The position numbers were made by a program, and so were the translations under genes. Under the pieces are notes generated by a model. That model was not told the DNA's origin. It was given only the letters and a program-made list of their open reading frames with translations, and did not search any database. From Bradyrhizobium sp. STM 3843 (GTDB lineage: Bacteria; Pseudomonadota; Alphaproteobacteria; Rhizobiales; Xanthobacteraceae), in contig NZ_CAFK01000054.1 of NCBI RefSeq assembly GCF_000239815.1, forward strand, positions 1 through 49,166: a stretch of 49,166 nt of DNA, read 5' to 3'. Position 1 is the stretch's first letter; each line of letters opens with the position of its first letter. Positions 8,453-16,377 of this stretch are shown in pieces.

Positions 8453-8947
8453 ATGCCGGCAGCACTCAAAGAGAACATTGTTCCTGTCCCCGGGCAGATT
8501 GAAACCCGGCTCTGGCTTCAATTGCTGTCTCTGCATGGCGAGCTGTTCGGCTCGCTGAATACGATGCTGAGCTCGGAATTCGGGCTGTCGCTCGCAAAGT
8601 TCGACGTGCTCGCCCAGCTCGATCGCTACCCGGACGGACTCGCGCTCGGACAGCTGTCACAAAATCTGAAAGTATCGGGCGGCAACGTCTCGGGGCTGGT
8701 GCAGCGTCTTCTCGCCGACGATCTCATCAGCAAGGAGATGTCCAGTGAGGACCGACGGTCGTTCATCGTGCGCCTGACGCCGAAAGGCGACGCGCTGTTC
8801 AGGAAAGCAGCCGCCGTTCACAAGAAACATCTCGGCAAACGGCTCGAGAACGTCTCGGCCCAGGAGCTGGACACTGCCTTGTCCGTGTTGAAATCCCTCT
8901 CCTCGAAAATTCGCACCGAGAGCAAGAAGCAAAGTCGCAAGAGATAA
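8453..8947 (+). CDS. MarR-family transcriptional regulator 1
   Basis: 164 residues with a standard MarR winged helix-turn-helix: LGQLSQNLKVSGGNVSGLVQRLLADDLISKEMSSEDRRSFIVRLTP is the recognition helix plus wing, between N- and C-terminal dimerisation helices. The C-terminus is Lys/Arg/Ser-rich. It overlaps the second marR by one base (TAATG), so the two are made together. By position it is a candidate ligand-responsive repressor of the flanking catabolic operons through the TATG-N6-CATA sites. Auxin-catabolic loci described in other bacteria also carry paired MarR regulators. A weak TTGACT box lies about 90 bases upstream of the start. Confidence 0.9.
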   Translation: MPAALKENIVPVPGQIETRLWLQLLSLHGELFGSLNTMLSSEFGLSLAKFDVLAQLDRYPDGLALGQLSQNLKVSGGNVSGLVQRLLADDLISKEMSSEDRRSFIVRLTPKGDALFRKAAAVHKKHLGKRLENVSAQELDTALSVLKSLSSKIRTESKKQSRKR

Positions 8948-9429
8948 TGGCCAGAGAATCCAAGAGCAAATGGAAGTCGGGTCCACCGAGGACAAGGGAC
9001 CAGCTGCAAGCCTACATCCCGTATCTGTTCAACCGGCTCGCCAATCGCTGGAATCTCGACCAGAACCGCGATCTGAGCGAGCACAACATCAACAATGTCG
9101 TGTTCCGGACGCTGTCGGTCCTCTTCATCTACAAGACCCTCACCGTCAACGAGATCGCCGTCCTCGCGGTAACCGAGCAGTCGACGGCGAGCCGCATGGT
9201 CGAGTCCATGGTGTCATCGGGCCTCGTAAAGCGCGAGATCGCGGAGGAAGACCAGCGCCGCCGGGTGGTCGGATTGACGCCGGAGGGCGAGGCGCTGTTG
9301 CGCAAGATCTGGCCGATCATGGAGCAGAACTACGACCGGCTCACCGCAGGCATCGATCCCGACGAGATCGAGATCTGCGCGCGCGTGCTCGCCAAAATGG
9401 TCGAGAACATCCGCCAGAACCAGATCTGA
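8947..9429 (+). CDS. MarR-family transcriptional regulator 2
   Basis: 160 residues, a second MarR protein clearly diverged from its neighbour. The winged helix is VNEIAVLAVTEQSTASRMVESMVSSGLVKREIAEEDQRRRVVGLTPEGEALL; the N-terminal helix (LFNRLANRWNLDQNRDLSEHNINNV) is of the type that forms the ligand pocket and dimer interface. Start by one-base overlap with the first marR. It ends nine bases from the convergent SDR gene stop. Which of the two proteins binds which operator cannot be told from sequence. Confidence 0.9.
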   Translation: MARESKSKWKSGPPRTRDQLQAYIPYLFNRLANRWNLDQNRDLSEHNINNVVFRTLSVLFIYKTLTVNEIAVLAVTEQSTASRMVESMVSSGLVKREIAEEDQRRRVVGLTPEGEALLRKIWPIMEQNYDRLTAGIDPDEIEICARVLAKMVENIRQNQI

Positions 9430-9438
9430 CCGGCGCCA

Positions 9439-10167
9439 TCAGGGACCAAGGCCGACGAGGCTGGTGCCGCCGCAGACATAGAGCACCTGGCCGGTGACGA
9501 AGTCCGAGCGCTCATCGAGAAAGAATGCGATGGCGTGCGCCACATCCTCGCGCGAGCCGAGCCGCCCGACCGGAACATTGCGCGCCATCCGCTCCTGCTG
9601 CTCGGAACCTTTCGGAACGATGCCCCAGAAATTATCGGTCAGGATCGGCCCCGGCGCGACGACGTTCACGGTGATGCCGCTCGCGGCGAGTTCCAGAGCC
9701 CATGTCCGTGCCATCCCGTGCACGCCGGCCTTGGTCGCCGAATAGGCCGAGCGTGTGGGCGCGCCCATCGCGGCGCGCGAGCTGACGAACACGATGCGCC
9801 CGAAGCGGCGCGAGCGCATCCCGTCCAGTGCTGCCTGGGTCAAAAGCATCGGCGCGCCCAGGTGCAACTGCGCCAACGTCAGGATGTCTTCCGGCGTCGC
9901 ATCGGGCAGCAGGTTCGGCAGGATGACGCCCGCATTGTGCACGAGGCAATCGATGGCGTGATCCCGGCAGATCTCCTGCGCGATCGCGCGCGTCTCCTCG
10001 ATATTGGTGAGATCAGCGCGATAGGCCGCGAGCAGATCATGCGTCCAGCCGGGCTTCTCCAGCCCGACCGAGACGACGCGCTGCCCTCTCTCGACGAGCT
10101 TTTTCGCCAGGGCCTCGCCGATCCCTGAATTGCCGCCAGTGATGAGGGTGGTGCGGATCTCACTCAT
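9439..10167 (-). CDS. Short-chain dehydrogenase/reductase (possible dihydrodiol or alcohol dehydrogenase)
   Basis: 242-residue classical SDR: cofactor motif TGGNSGIG (residues 10-17), HNAG at 77-80, catalytic Ser129/130, Tyr142 and Lys146 in AYSATKAG. It is the last gene of the dioxygenase operon, 21 bases after the CoA ligase, with an AGGGGAC ribosome site. Enzymes in this position commonly re-aromatise the cis-dihydrodiol made by a Rieske dioxygenase or oxidise a hydroxylated side chain (for example dioxindole to isatin). NAD preference is not evident. The reaction is inferred from context. Confidence 0.88.
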   Translation of the reverse strand: MSEIRTTLITGGNSGIGEALAKKLVERGQRVVSVGLEKPGWTHDLLAAYRADLTNIEETRAIAQEICRDHAIDCLVHNAGVILPNLLPDATPEDILTLAQLHLGAPMLLTQAALDGMRSRRFGRIVFVSSRAAMGAPTRSAYSATKAGVHGMARTWALELAASGITVNVVAPGPILTDNFWGIVPKGSEQQERMARNVPVGRLGSREDVAHAIAFFLDERSDFVTGQVLYVCGGTSLVGLGP

Positions 10168-10188
10168 GATGACGTCCCCTGCCCCGTG

Positions 10189-11808
10189 TCAGACCTGACG
10201 CCGCTTAAGGTCGCGCAGATCAAAAAACGCGCCATCACGCATCAGCCTGGCGACAAAATCCTTCAACCCGCCGCGCTGGATCTTCTCCGTTGCCGTCAGC
10301 GGCAGGCTGTCGACGAAGCAGATCCAGCCCGGCGCCTTGTAATAGGCCATCTGCTCCAGGCTCCAGCGGACAATGTCTTCAGCGAGCGCGCGGTCGGCGA
10401 TGGTCGCTTCGGCGATGATGATGACCGCGGCAACCTCGTCGCCGCGCACCTGATCAGGCGTGGACGCAACCGCGGCCTGCCGGATTGCGGGATGGCGGTT
10501 GAGCACGGACTCCACCTCGACTGCCGCAATGTTCTCGCCGGAACGGCGGATGACGTTCTTCTTGCGATCGACGAAATGAAGATCGCCATCCGCATCGCGC
10601 GACACGATATCGCCGGTGTGCAGCCAGCCGCCCTCCCACGCCTCCGCGGTGGCAGCCGGATTCTTCAGATACTCCCGGAAGAACCCGTAACGCGGATCCG
10701 CGCCTGCCCGCCGCACCAACAGCTCGCCCGGCATCCCGGCCGGCGCGTCATGTCCGCCGTCGTCGACAATACGAACCTCAACCTCGGGAGCCGGGCGGCC
10801 GAAGCAACTGGTGCCGACCTTGCGCGGCTCGACATTGGCCGCGATCACGCCCCCGCTTCCCGTCTCCGTCATCGCCCAGGCTTCGAGCAGCGGAAAGCCG
10901 AACCGCTCCTCGAAGGGCGCATGCAAGAGCTTGTCGACGCCGGCACCGAACCCGAAGCGCACGGTGTGCGCGCGGTCCTCAACCGACGGCGGCGCGCTCA
11001 TCAGCATCGAGGGCATGACGCCGAGATAGTGCAGACAGGTGGCGCGGCTATCGCGCACGGATGCCCACCAGGTGCGCGGGTGGAAACGATCGAGCATGGT
11101 CAGGCTGCCGCCGACTGACAGCATCGCCATCAGCGACACCGCCATCGCGTTCATGTGGAACAGCGGCAGCGGCGTGATCATGCGCTCGCAGTCGGGCTTG
11201 AGATCGATCAGCCCACCGACATCGCGATACCAGTTTCCCGAATGCAGGAAATAAGTGTTGGAGAGCACGCAGCCCTTGGGCTGCCCCGTCGTCCCCGATG
11301 TATAGAGCAGCGCGCATTCGGCGGACGCGTCACACGCGCTTGCCGGCCGCGCGCCACCGAATGGCGGTGGTACGCCGCCCTCGTCGGTCACGACCGGGAT
11401 CGGCCGGCCGACCTGAGAGGCCGCCATCTCCACCTCAACGCGCCGTTCGGCGAGAACGAATGCCGCGTTCATCTCGGAATGCGCGATAATGTATTCGAGC
11501 TCGCTGATCCGAAGATCCGGATTGATCGGCACCACGGAGACGCCCAGCGCGTTGAGCGCAAACCACAGCTCGATGAAGACCGGCCGGTTCTGGAGCAGCA
11601 GTCCGACCCGGTGGCCTTCGCCATATCCTTGGCTCGCAAACGCCGAGCGCCAGTGCTCGACCCGATCAAGCATCACGCGATAAGAGATCTCCCCTGCCGA
11701 GATGCCATAGATCCCGGCGGTCTCCGGCAGCACGTTGAGGAAGCCCGCCTCGCCGCGACGAAGGGCGGTCTCGCGGAAGCGGGCATAGACTGTGGTCGCG
11801 GCGGTCAA
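10189..11808 (-). CDS. AMP-forming acyl-CoA synthetase / aryl-CoA ligase
   Basis: An ANL-superfamily adenylating enzyme: P-loop-like YTSGTTGQPKG, A5 region EAWAMTETGSGG, hinge GWLHTGDIVSRDADGDLHFVDRKK, and the catalytic Lys near the end (TEKIQRGGLK). The start is uncertain. No ATG occurs near the N-terminus; TTG at 11808, eight bases after the beta-subunit stop, keeps the domain whole, while TTG at 11853 would overlap the beta subunit by 38 bases. Length is 539 or 554 residues. It probably activates an aromatic or arylacetic acid intermediate as its CoA thioester, matching the thioesterase and gentisate-type cupin of the divergent operon. Substrate cannot be read from sequence. Confidence 0.87.
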   Translation of the reverse strand: MTAATTVYARFRETALRRGEAGFLNVLPETAGIYGISAGEISYRVMLDRVEHWRSAFASQGYGEGHRVGLLLQNRPVFIELWFALNALGVSVVPINPDLRISELEYIIAHSEMNAAFVLAERRVEVEMAASQVGRPIPVVTDEGGVPPPFGGARPASACDASAECALLYTSGTTGQPKGCVLSNTYFLHSGNWYRDVGGLIDLKPDCERMITPLPLFHMNAMAVSLMAMLSVGGSLTMLDRFHPRTWWASVRDSRATCLHYLGVMPSMLMSAPPSVEDRAHTVRFGFGAGVDKLLHAPFEERFGFPLLEAWAMTETGSGGVIAANVEPRKVGTSCFGRPAPEVEVRIVDDGGHDAPAGMPGELLVRRAGADPRYGFFREYLKNPAATAEAWEGGWLHTGDIVSRDADGDLHFVDRKKNVIRRSGENIAAVEVESVLNRHPAIRQAAVASTPDQVRGDEVAAVIIIAEATIADRALAEDIVRWSLEQMAYYKAPGWICFVDSLPLTATEKIQRGGLKDFVARLMRDGAFFDLRDLKRRQV

Positions 11809-11815
11809 GATGCAC

Positions 11816-12292
11816 TCACATGAAGAGCTGGATGTTGCCGAAGGGCGCGTCAAAATTCACGAGATCGACCCGCTTGAGCTTGATCTTGAGGTCGTCGCCG
11901 ACCTGGACGAGATCATGGGAGACCCATCCCGAATAGCGCTCCAGCGCGTCGCCACGCGTCTCGGTATAGATATAGGAGGTCCGTGCCTTGAAGACCCCTG
12001 CAGTCGCGTCGCATGCCACGATCTGCGGCGCCTGAAGAAGATGGTGGCAACGGCTCTTCGGCTTTTGGCTGAAGGTCCGCTCGCCGGCCAGGCGCTCGAC
12101 CCGCACCTTGAGCAGCAGCAGGTCCTCGTACATCAACGACGGCTGCAGCACCGGATCCTGCTGCTGCCACTCGAGCGGCATCCAGTATCGCCCTTCGGGG
12201 TGAAACAGATCGAGCCACCCTTGCCATTGCATGGTGTCGAGAAGCTCCGCCTCTCGATAGATGAAATCCGTGATGGTCTTCTCGCTGATCAT
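11816..12292 (-). CDS. Rieske aromatic-ring-hydroxylating dioxygenase, beta (small) subunit
   Basis: 158 residues, the usual size of BenB/XylY-type small subunits of the NTF2-like fold. Recognisable features are the N-terminal FIYREAELLDTMQWQGWLDLF, the RYWMPLEW strand and the C-terminal LKRVDLVNFDAP. It has no redox centre; the subunit stabilises the alpha3beta3 hexamer. Its ATG overlaps the alpha-subunit stop by 4 bp. Together with the alpha subunit and the reductase it completes a two-component dioxygenase. Confidence 0.92.
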   Translation of the reverse strand: MISEKTITDFIYREAELLDTMQWQGWLDLFHPEGRYWMPLEWQQQDPVLQPSLMYEDLLLLKVRVERLAGERTFSQKPKSRCHHLLQAPQIVACDATAGVFKARTSYIYTETRGDALERYSGWVSHDLVQVGDDLKIKLKRVDLVNFDAPFGNIQLFM

Positions 12293-13629
12293 TCGGCGGC
12301 CTCGACGTGCTGATCCATGTCCATGGTCATGAACTTCACCCAGGCATGAAACTGGTTCCGCATCTGGCGCTCGGAGGTGCCGTTGATGACGGCAGTCGCG
12401 TCCGGTTGCTCGCCGGCCTCATAGAGCCGCTGCAGGTTGACCCATTGGTTGCCGTTGGTCGTCAGCCCTTCCTGCGCCCGCTCATACATCTCCAGGTCGT
12501 CGTGACCCACGATCGACGTCGGCGCGTTGATGAAGCGGTTGTACATCAACGCACGCTCGTAGAGTTTGTCGGGTGCGCCGACCAGGCGATAGACCCAGCT
12601 CTCGACCAGCGTCCTGTCGACCGCAATCGGGATGAAGTTGCGCAGGATCTGGACAGCACCTTTGACCATGATGTTCGGGAAATACACGGTGTTGTGCCGG
12701 ACCTCGCCGAGAATCTCGAGGGCCCGCTTCTCTCCGTACGCCGCGACCATCTGGTCGAGATAGCCCGGGATGCCCGCGTAGTTCGAATGGATGGAGTTGT
12801 TGACGCCGGTATGACCGTGGCCGTTTGGCCAGATCCTGATGCCGCTTTGCTCGTAGAATTCGTAAGGGCTCATGAAGGGAGCATAGAGCTGCACCGCCAT
12901 CGGCGCTTCCGTAGCCTCGCCCTGTTCGCGCTTCCAGACCTTGACGGCAGTGCCGGCCGAGCTCTCATGCGCGACCATCGGATGGCAGGTGTCGGTCTGG
13001 TTTTCGACCAGCATCTTCCAATTACAGGTGTGCATGTAGCGGATCGGGGTGGCCATGACGGCGAGTTTGCCGTCCGGCGAGCGGTCGACCATGTTGTCGA
13101 TCGTCGAAAGGCTTTCGCCGAAATAGTCCTTGAAGGAGAGGCCGCTGTCGTTGAGCCGGGCGAAGATGAAATCACGATAGACAACGACGTTCCTGACCTT
13201 CGACAGGCCCTCATTCGCCTGGGTATCGCCAAAGCCGGTACCCTCGTAGCCCTTCTTCAGCGGGATCGCGAGCAGCGAGCCGTCGGTCTTGAAAGACCAG
13301 GCGTGATACGGGCAACGGAAGAATTTTCCGGTGTTGCCGCAGGGTTCGGAAGCGATCTTCACGCCCTTGTGCGGACAGCGATTGTAGAACACGTGGATGG
13401 AGCCGTCGCTATGGCGGCTCGCCAGGACCGGCTGGCGGCCGATATTGGCAGTGATGAAATCGCCAGGCTTGGACAACTGGCTTGCATGCCCGACATAGAT
13501 CCAGCTGTTCGGGAACAGGTGCTCCATCTCGAGCTCGAAGATCTCGGGGTCGACATAGACGTCGCGGTGAACCTCGGCCTCGCGCACCAGCGCCGCAACC
13601 GCGTGGGCATTCCTTCTGTATTTCGCCAT
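12289..13629 (-). CDS. Rieske aromatic-ring-hydroxylating dioxygenase, alpha (large) subunit
   Basis: 446 residues. The Rieske [2Fe-2S] centre is Cys85-x-His87 and Cys106-x2-His109 (CPHKGVK, CPYHAW). The mononuclear iron site is in ENQTDTCHPMVAH: Asp213 bridges to the Rieske cluster, His216 and His221 bind iron. Start set at ATG 13629, preceded by a GAGGGA-type site; the in-frame extension upstream is only the antisense of the reductase gene. It hydroxylates an aromatic ring or side chain with O2 and electrons from the reductase encoded just upstream. In iad-type auxin loci a homologous oxygenase attacks the indole ring of indole-3-acetate; benzoate/anthranilate-type substrates are the alternative. 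Confidence 0.93.
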   Translation of the reverse strand: MAKYRRNAHAVAALVREAEVHRDVYVDPEIFELEMEHLFPNSWIYVGHASQLSKPGDFITANIGRQPVLASRHSDGSIHVFYNRCPHKGVKIASEPCGNTGKFFRCPYHAWSFKTDGSLLAIPLKKGYEGTGFGDTQANEGLSKVRNVVVYRDFIFARLNDSGLSFKDYFGESLSTIDNMVDRSPDGKLAVMATPIRYMHTCNWKMLVENQTDTCHPMVAHESSAGTAVKVWKREQGEATEAPMAVQLYAPFMSPYEFYEQSGIRIWPNGHGHTGVNNSIHSNYAGIPGYLDQMVAAYGEKRALEILGEVRHNTVYFPNIMVKGAVQILRNFIPIAVDRTLVESWVYRLVGAPDKLYERALMYNRFINAPTSIVGHDDLEMYERAQEGLTTNGNQWVNLQRLYEAGEQPDATAVINGTSERQMRNQFHAWVKFMTMDMDQHVEAAE

Positions 13630-13646
13630 GGCGTCCCTCGCCTTCC

Positions 13647-14597
13647 TCACAAATCCAGCACCAGACGTTCCGACTTCGCGCGTGACACGCAGATCTGCAT
13701 GACCTTGTTGGATGCTTTTTCGTCCTCGCTGAGAATGACGTCGCGATGGTCGGGCACGCCTGCGATCACGCCGCACTGGCAGACGCCGCAATCGCCGCGC
13801 TGGCAGTCGTAGAGCACATCGAGACCCGCCGCCTCCAGCGCCTGGATGATGGTCTGACCTGCTGCGACGCTGACGACCTGCCCGGTCGAGTTGATCTGGA
13901 CCTCGAACGGCATGTCGGGCGAGGACGCCTGCTCCGCTTTGAAGAGTTCGTAGTGGATGCGGTCCGCCGGGATGCCCTTGGCGAGCGCGGCTGCCCTCAC
14001 CGCCTCGATCATCCCCCCCGGACCACAGACGTAGATGTGGGAGTTTGCGGCAGCATCCCCGAGCGCCGCTGCAATGTCCAGACGGGACTCGTCACTGTCG
14101 TAGTGAACGGACAGCTCTTTGGCGCAAATCTCCTGCAACTGCGGCAGGAACGGCAACAGTCCTGGCGCACGGCCTGCATAATGCAGGCGGAACGGAGTTG
14201 CACGGGCCTTGAGCTCCGCCGCCATCGACAGGATCGGCGTGACACCGATGCCGCCGGCAAGAAGCAGCGCCGGCGCTGCTCCCACGTGCAGATGAAAATT
14301 GTTGACCGGCGCACTTGCTGTCACGACGTCGCCGATCTTAAGCGTGTGCATGAACTGCGAGCCACCGGTCGAAGCCACCTCGCGCAGCACCCCGAGCGCC
14401 AGCGCCCCCTCGGGAAGGCCCGGCAAAGCCATCAGCGAGTACGGCCGGTCTCCTCCGTTCGGCAGCGCCACGCGGATATGCGCGCCCGCCTGCCATCGTG
14501 GCACCACGCCGCCCTCCACGCCGAAGACGAGGCGCCGTATGAGCGGCGTTTCCGCGGCATACGATCTCACCTCAAGCTTGAGCGGATGCGTGTCCAT
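13647..14597 (-). CDS. Dioxygenase reductase, phthalate-dioxygenase-reductase/VanB type
   Basis: 316 residues. Order: flavin-binding barrel (DRPYSLMALPG), NAD-binding domain (LLLAGGIGVTPILSM, IYVCGPGGMI), then a C-terminal plant-type [2Fe-2S] domain with CQRGDCGVCQCGV and a fourth Cys in MQICVSR. This domain order marks the class IA (FMN, PDR-type) reductases. First gene of the dioxygenase operon, 17 bases before the alpha subunit, and reads directly from the promoter and palindrome just upstream. It passes electrons from NADH to the Rieske centre. Confidence 0.92.
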   Translation of the reverse strand: MDTHPLKLEVRSYAAETPLIRRLVFGVEGGVVPRWQAGAHIRVALPNGGDRPYSLMALPGLPEGALALGVLREVASTGGSQFMHTLKIGDVVTASAPVNNFHLHVGAAPALLLAGGIGVTPILSMAAELKARATPFRLHYAGRAPGLLPFLPQLQEICAKELSVHYDSDESRLDIAAALGDAAANSHIYVCGPGGMIEAVRAAALAKGIPADRIHYELFKAEQASSPDMPFEVQINSTGQVVSVAAGQTIIQALEAAGLDVLYDCQRGDCGVCQCGVIAGVPDHRDVILSEDEKASNKVMQICVSRAKSERLVLDL

Positions 14598-14614
14598 TCA
14601 GGCATCTCGAATTA

Positions 14615-14628
14615 TATGAATTTGCATA
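14615..14628. promoter_or_regulatory. Putative MarR operator TATG-N6-CATA at the dioxygenase promoter
   Basis: TATGAATTTGCATA, flanked by A and T to give ATATG-N6-CATAT. It directly follows the -10 box on the minus strand, covering the expected start of transcription, and matches the half-sites and spacing of the site at 4547-4560. Confidence 0.6.
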
Positions 14629-14657
14629 TTTTTAGACGTGTAATATTTGTCTGTCAA
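14629..14657 (-). promoter_or_regulatory. Sigma-70-type promoter of the dioxygenase operon
   Basis: Read on the minus strand: TTGACA (14657-14652), 17-base spacer, TAAAAA (14634-14629). The -35 is perfect consensus. It lies about 30 bases upstream of the reductase ATG, and the local sequence is clearly more AT-rich than its surroundings. Confidence 0.75.
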
Positions 14658-14746
14658 TCGTCGGCACGGGAAGAGGGCTCGGATGGCGGTCCGAGGCCCA
14701 GCGCATTACGGTGCGCGATCCGCCACCGCCTGCAGGGGGCGACCAT

Positions 14747-15385
14747 CTAGGGCGGAGTTCTGCCCCGATTGTCGGCGCAGCGGCACTCCCAGAAGCTGTC
14801 CTCAAGACATACCACGCACATTTGCTCGAGACGCTCTCTCAGAGCCTGTCGCGCGCGATGAAGGCGGACGGTCAGATTGTTCACGGTCACTCCGAGATCC
14901 GCTGCGACCTGCTCCCTGGGCTCGCCGGCAAGATCCAGTCTTCTGATGACCTCGGCATGCTCCGCCTTCAACAGGGAGAGATGGGTATAGAGACACTCGC
15001 AGGCGGCGGCATCCACCGTGCCGTCCTGGTCGGCGGCAAGACGATCGCTAAGTTCGTTCGGGAACGGTATCTCCCGTATTCTATTCTTCGAGCTCTGACG
15101 GTGATGGTCGGCGATGGTGGTCGCAAGCACCCGGCTGAGCCATCCGCGGACCGAGTCCGCGTCACGGATGTCGCCGGAGCGCTCCAGCGCCCGCAACATG
15201 AACGCCTGCAGCACCTCGTCGGCTTCCGCCTGCCCTACAAAGCGGCGCTGCAGATAGCTGCGAAGACGGCCGTAGCTCCCAACAAGAGCGGCACGAACGA
15301 TCGCATCCGATGCTTCCGAACAACCGGCTACCGGCTCCGGCGTTTCGTTTGATGATTTCATGGCGCATCGTCCTTGCATTGACAT
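14747..15385 (-). CDS. ECF sigma factor with Cys-rich C-terminal tail
   Basis: About 212 residues. Region 2 (SYLQRRFVGQAEADEVLQAFMLRAL, then RGWLSRVLATTIADHHRQ) and region 4 (LDLAGEPREQVAADLGVTVNNLTVRLHRARQALRERL) are clear. After region 4 there is a tail with MCVVCLEDSFWECRC, four cysteines as CxxC-x7-CxC. Similar tails in CorE-type ECF factors sense metal directly, without a separate anti-sigma factor, and no anti-sigma gene is seen here. Start may be ATG 15385 or, better spaced from GAGGA, ATG 15379. It is the last gene of a run of seven minus-strand genes for periplasmic redox and metal-binding proteins, which it may control. Confidence 0.85.
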   Translation of the reverse strand: MSMQGRCAMKSSNETPEPVAGCSEASDAIVRAALVGSYGRLRSYLQRRFVGQAEADEVLQAFMLRALERSGDIRDADSVRGWLSRVLATTIADHHRQSSKNRIREIPFPNELSDRLAADQDGTVDAAACECLYTHLSLLKAEHAEVIRRLDLAGEPREQVAADLGVTVNNLTVRLHRARQALRERLEQMCVVCLEDSFWECRCADNRGRTPP

Positions 15386-15686
15386 TCCTCAGATCGCTTC
15401 CTTCCGGCCGAGCGGGTCGGAGAGAGCCAGCGTTGTCATGCTTGAATGAACGGGAGGACTCCCGAACAACGGCGACGACAGTTGTCGTCGCGCCCGACGC
15501 GTGGCACCGCGACTAGCTGCGCTTCGGTGCGCCGGGTGATCATTTTTCCGCCGTTCAGCCACCAGCGCGTGCGATCGCGTCCCTTGCGATCATCGGCATG
15601 GGCATCGTGATCCCCCCGGGAGGCAACGAGACGCGACTATCCGCGCGCAGCGATAGCGCGAGGCGGCTCGATACGCGGGAGCTGTC
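15386..15686. other. 300-bp intergenic region upstream of the sigma gene with two inverted repeats
   Basis: No convincing gene. It holds CGGGAG-GA-CTCCCG at 15451-15464 and a longer perfect inverted repeat at 15472-15491 (9-bp arms GCGACGACA/TGTCGTCGC, two-base centre). Neither is followed by a T run on either strand. They lie between the His/Asp-rich protein gene and the sigma gene and may be a transcript-end hairpin or operators. The sigma gene promoter is expected here, but I cannot name its boxes. Confidence 0.5.
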
Positions 15687-16103
15687 TCAGGCGATGGGAG
15701 GCCGGTAGTGACGGCGGGGCGCGCCGTCGTTGCCGATGCTGTCGGCCTGCGCCTCACAGCGTGTCTGCGGTGCTACGAACGGGACGATCCAGGGGCCATG
15801 CGGTGGAACCGCGCTAAAACACAGCACCGAACCACAACAGGTCGCATGCCGGTTACAGGGCTGATCCTGTTCGTCGTCGTCGCAGTCATCAGCCATCGCA
15901 GCGTCATGCGAATCCACATCCGATCGAGCATCGGCCTGATCGTGTTGGTGCGCATCTCCAGATGCGCCTGCCCCGTGCTCGCATGGGACCAATGCATCGA
16001 GAAAAACCGAGCCCGCGAGAGACGGCGTCATCGACGCAAGCAGATAGGCGACGACAACAAGCCATCCCCACCATCTGCGCCTCGGCCTTCTCAAGCCAAT
16101 CAT
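15687..16103 (-). CDS. Secreted His/Asp/Cys-rich protein, DUF2946-like
   Basis: 138 residues from ATG 16103, chosen because a GTGAAGAG ribosome site precedes it and the Arg-rich n-region plus hydrophobic core (WWGWLVVVAYLLASM) form a signal peptide. The mature part is rich in His and Asp (GDAHQHDQADARSD, ADDCDDDEQDQ) and has several cysteines including CNRHATCCGSVLC. Architecture and size resemble DUF2946/copper-related small periplasmic proteins, but the family call is tentative. It lies between the cytochrome and sigma genes on the same strand. Metal binding is inferred from composition only. Confidence 0.65.
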   Translation of the reverse strand: MIGLRRPRRRWWGWLVVVAYLLASMTPSLAGSVFLDALVPCEHGAGASGDAHQHDQADARSDVDSHDAAMADDCDDDEQDQPCNRHATCCGSVLCFSAVPPHGPWIVPFVAPQTRCEAQADSIGNDGAPRRHYRPPIA

Positions 16104-16284
16104 CTCTTCACCCGCTGCCAATCCGGAACGTATAGCTCCGGTTGCAGCAGCGGCCAACAAAAAAACAAGACAGATCGAGCTGACAGCGAAGTGCGCGTGG
16201 TGCGCCTCGCGAAATTTGCAGTCGGCGTGATCGTCCAACCTTCGGTAGCGCTAAATTGAATCTATAGAAAACTTATGGTGCAGC

Positions 16285-16298
16285 TGTAATGAATTACA
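16285..16298. repeat. Inverted repeat TGTAAT-GA-ATTACA
   Basis: Six-base arms around two bases in the 274-bp gap between the cytochrome c stop and the start of the His/Asp-rich gene. The surrounding sequence is AT-rich (ATTGAATCTATAGAAAAC). A possible operator for a promoter serving the two downstream minus-strand genes. Confidence 0.4.
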
Positions 16299-16377
16299 CC
16301 AATCGCCGTCGCCCGTCCGATCTCTGCCCGACACAGATGTGGCTCAGGCCGACTTGCATCAAATGCGGTGCGTATCG

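Noticed and set aside
7353..8465. 370-codon open frame on the minus strand
   Set aside because: Antisense to the C-terminal part of iorB with biased composition.
12307..13812. 501-codon open frame on the plus strand
   Set aside because: Antisense to the Rieske alpha subunit, which has full motifs, operon overlaps and a ribosome site.
15472..15491. Palindrome upstream of the ECF gene as an intrinsic terminator
   Set aside because: No T run follows on either strand.
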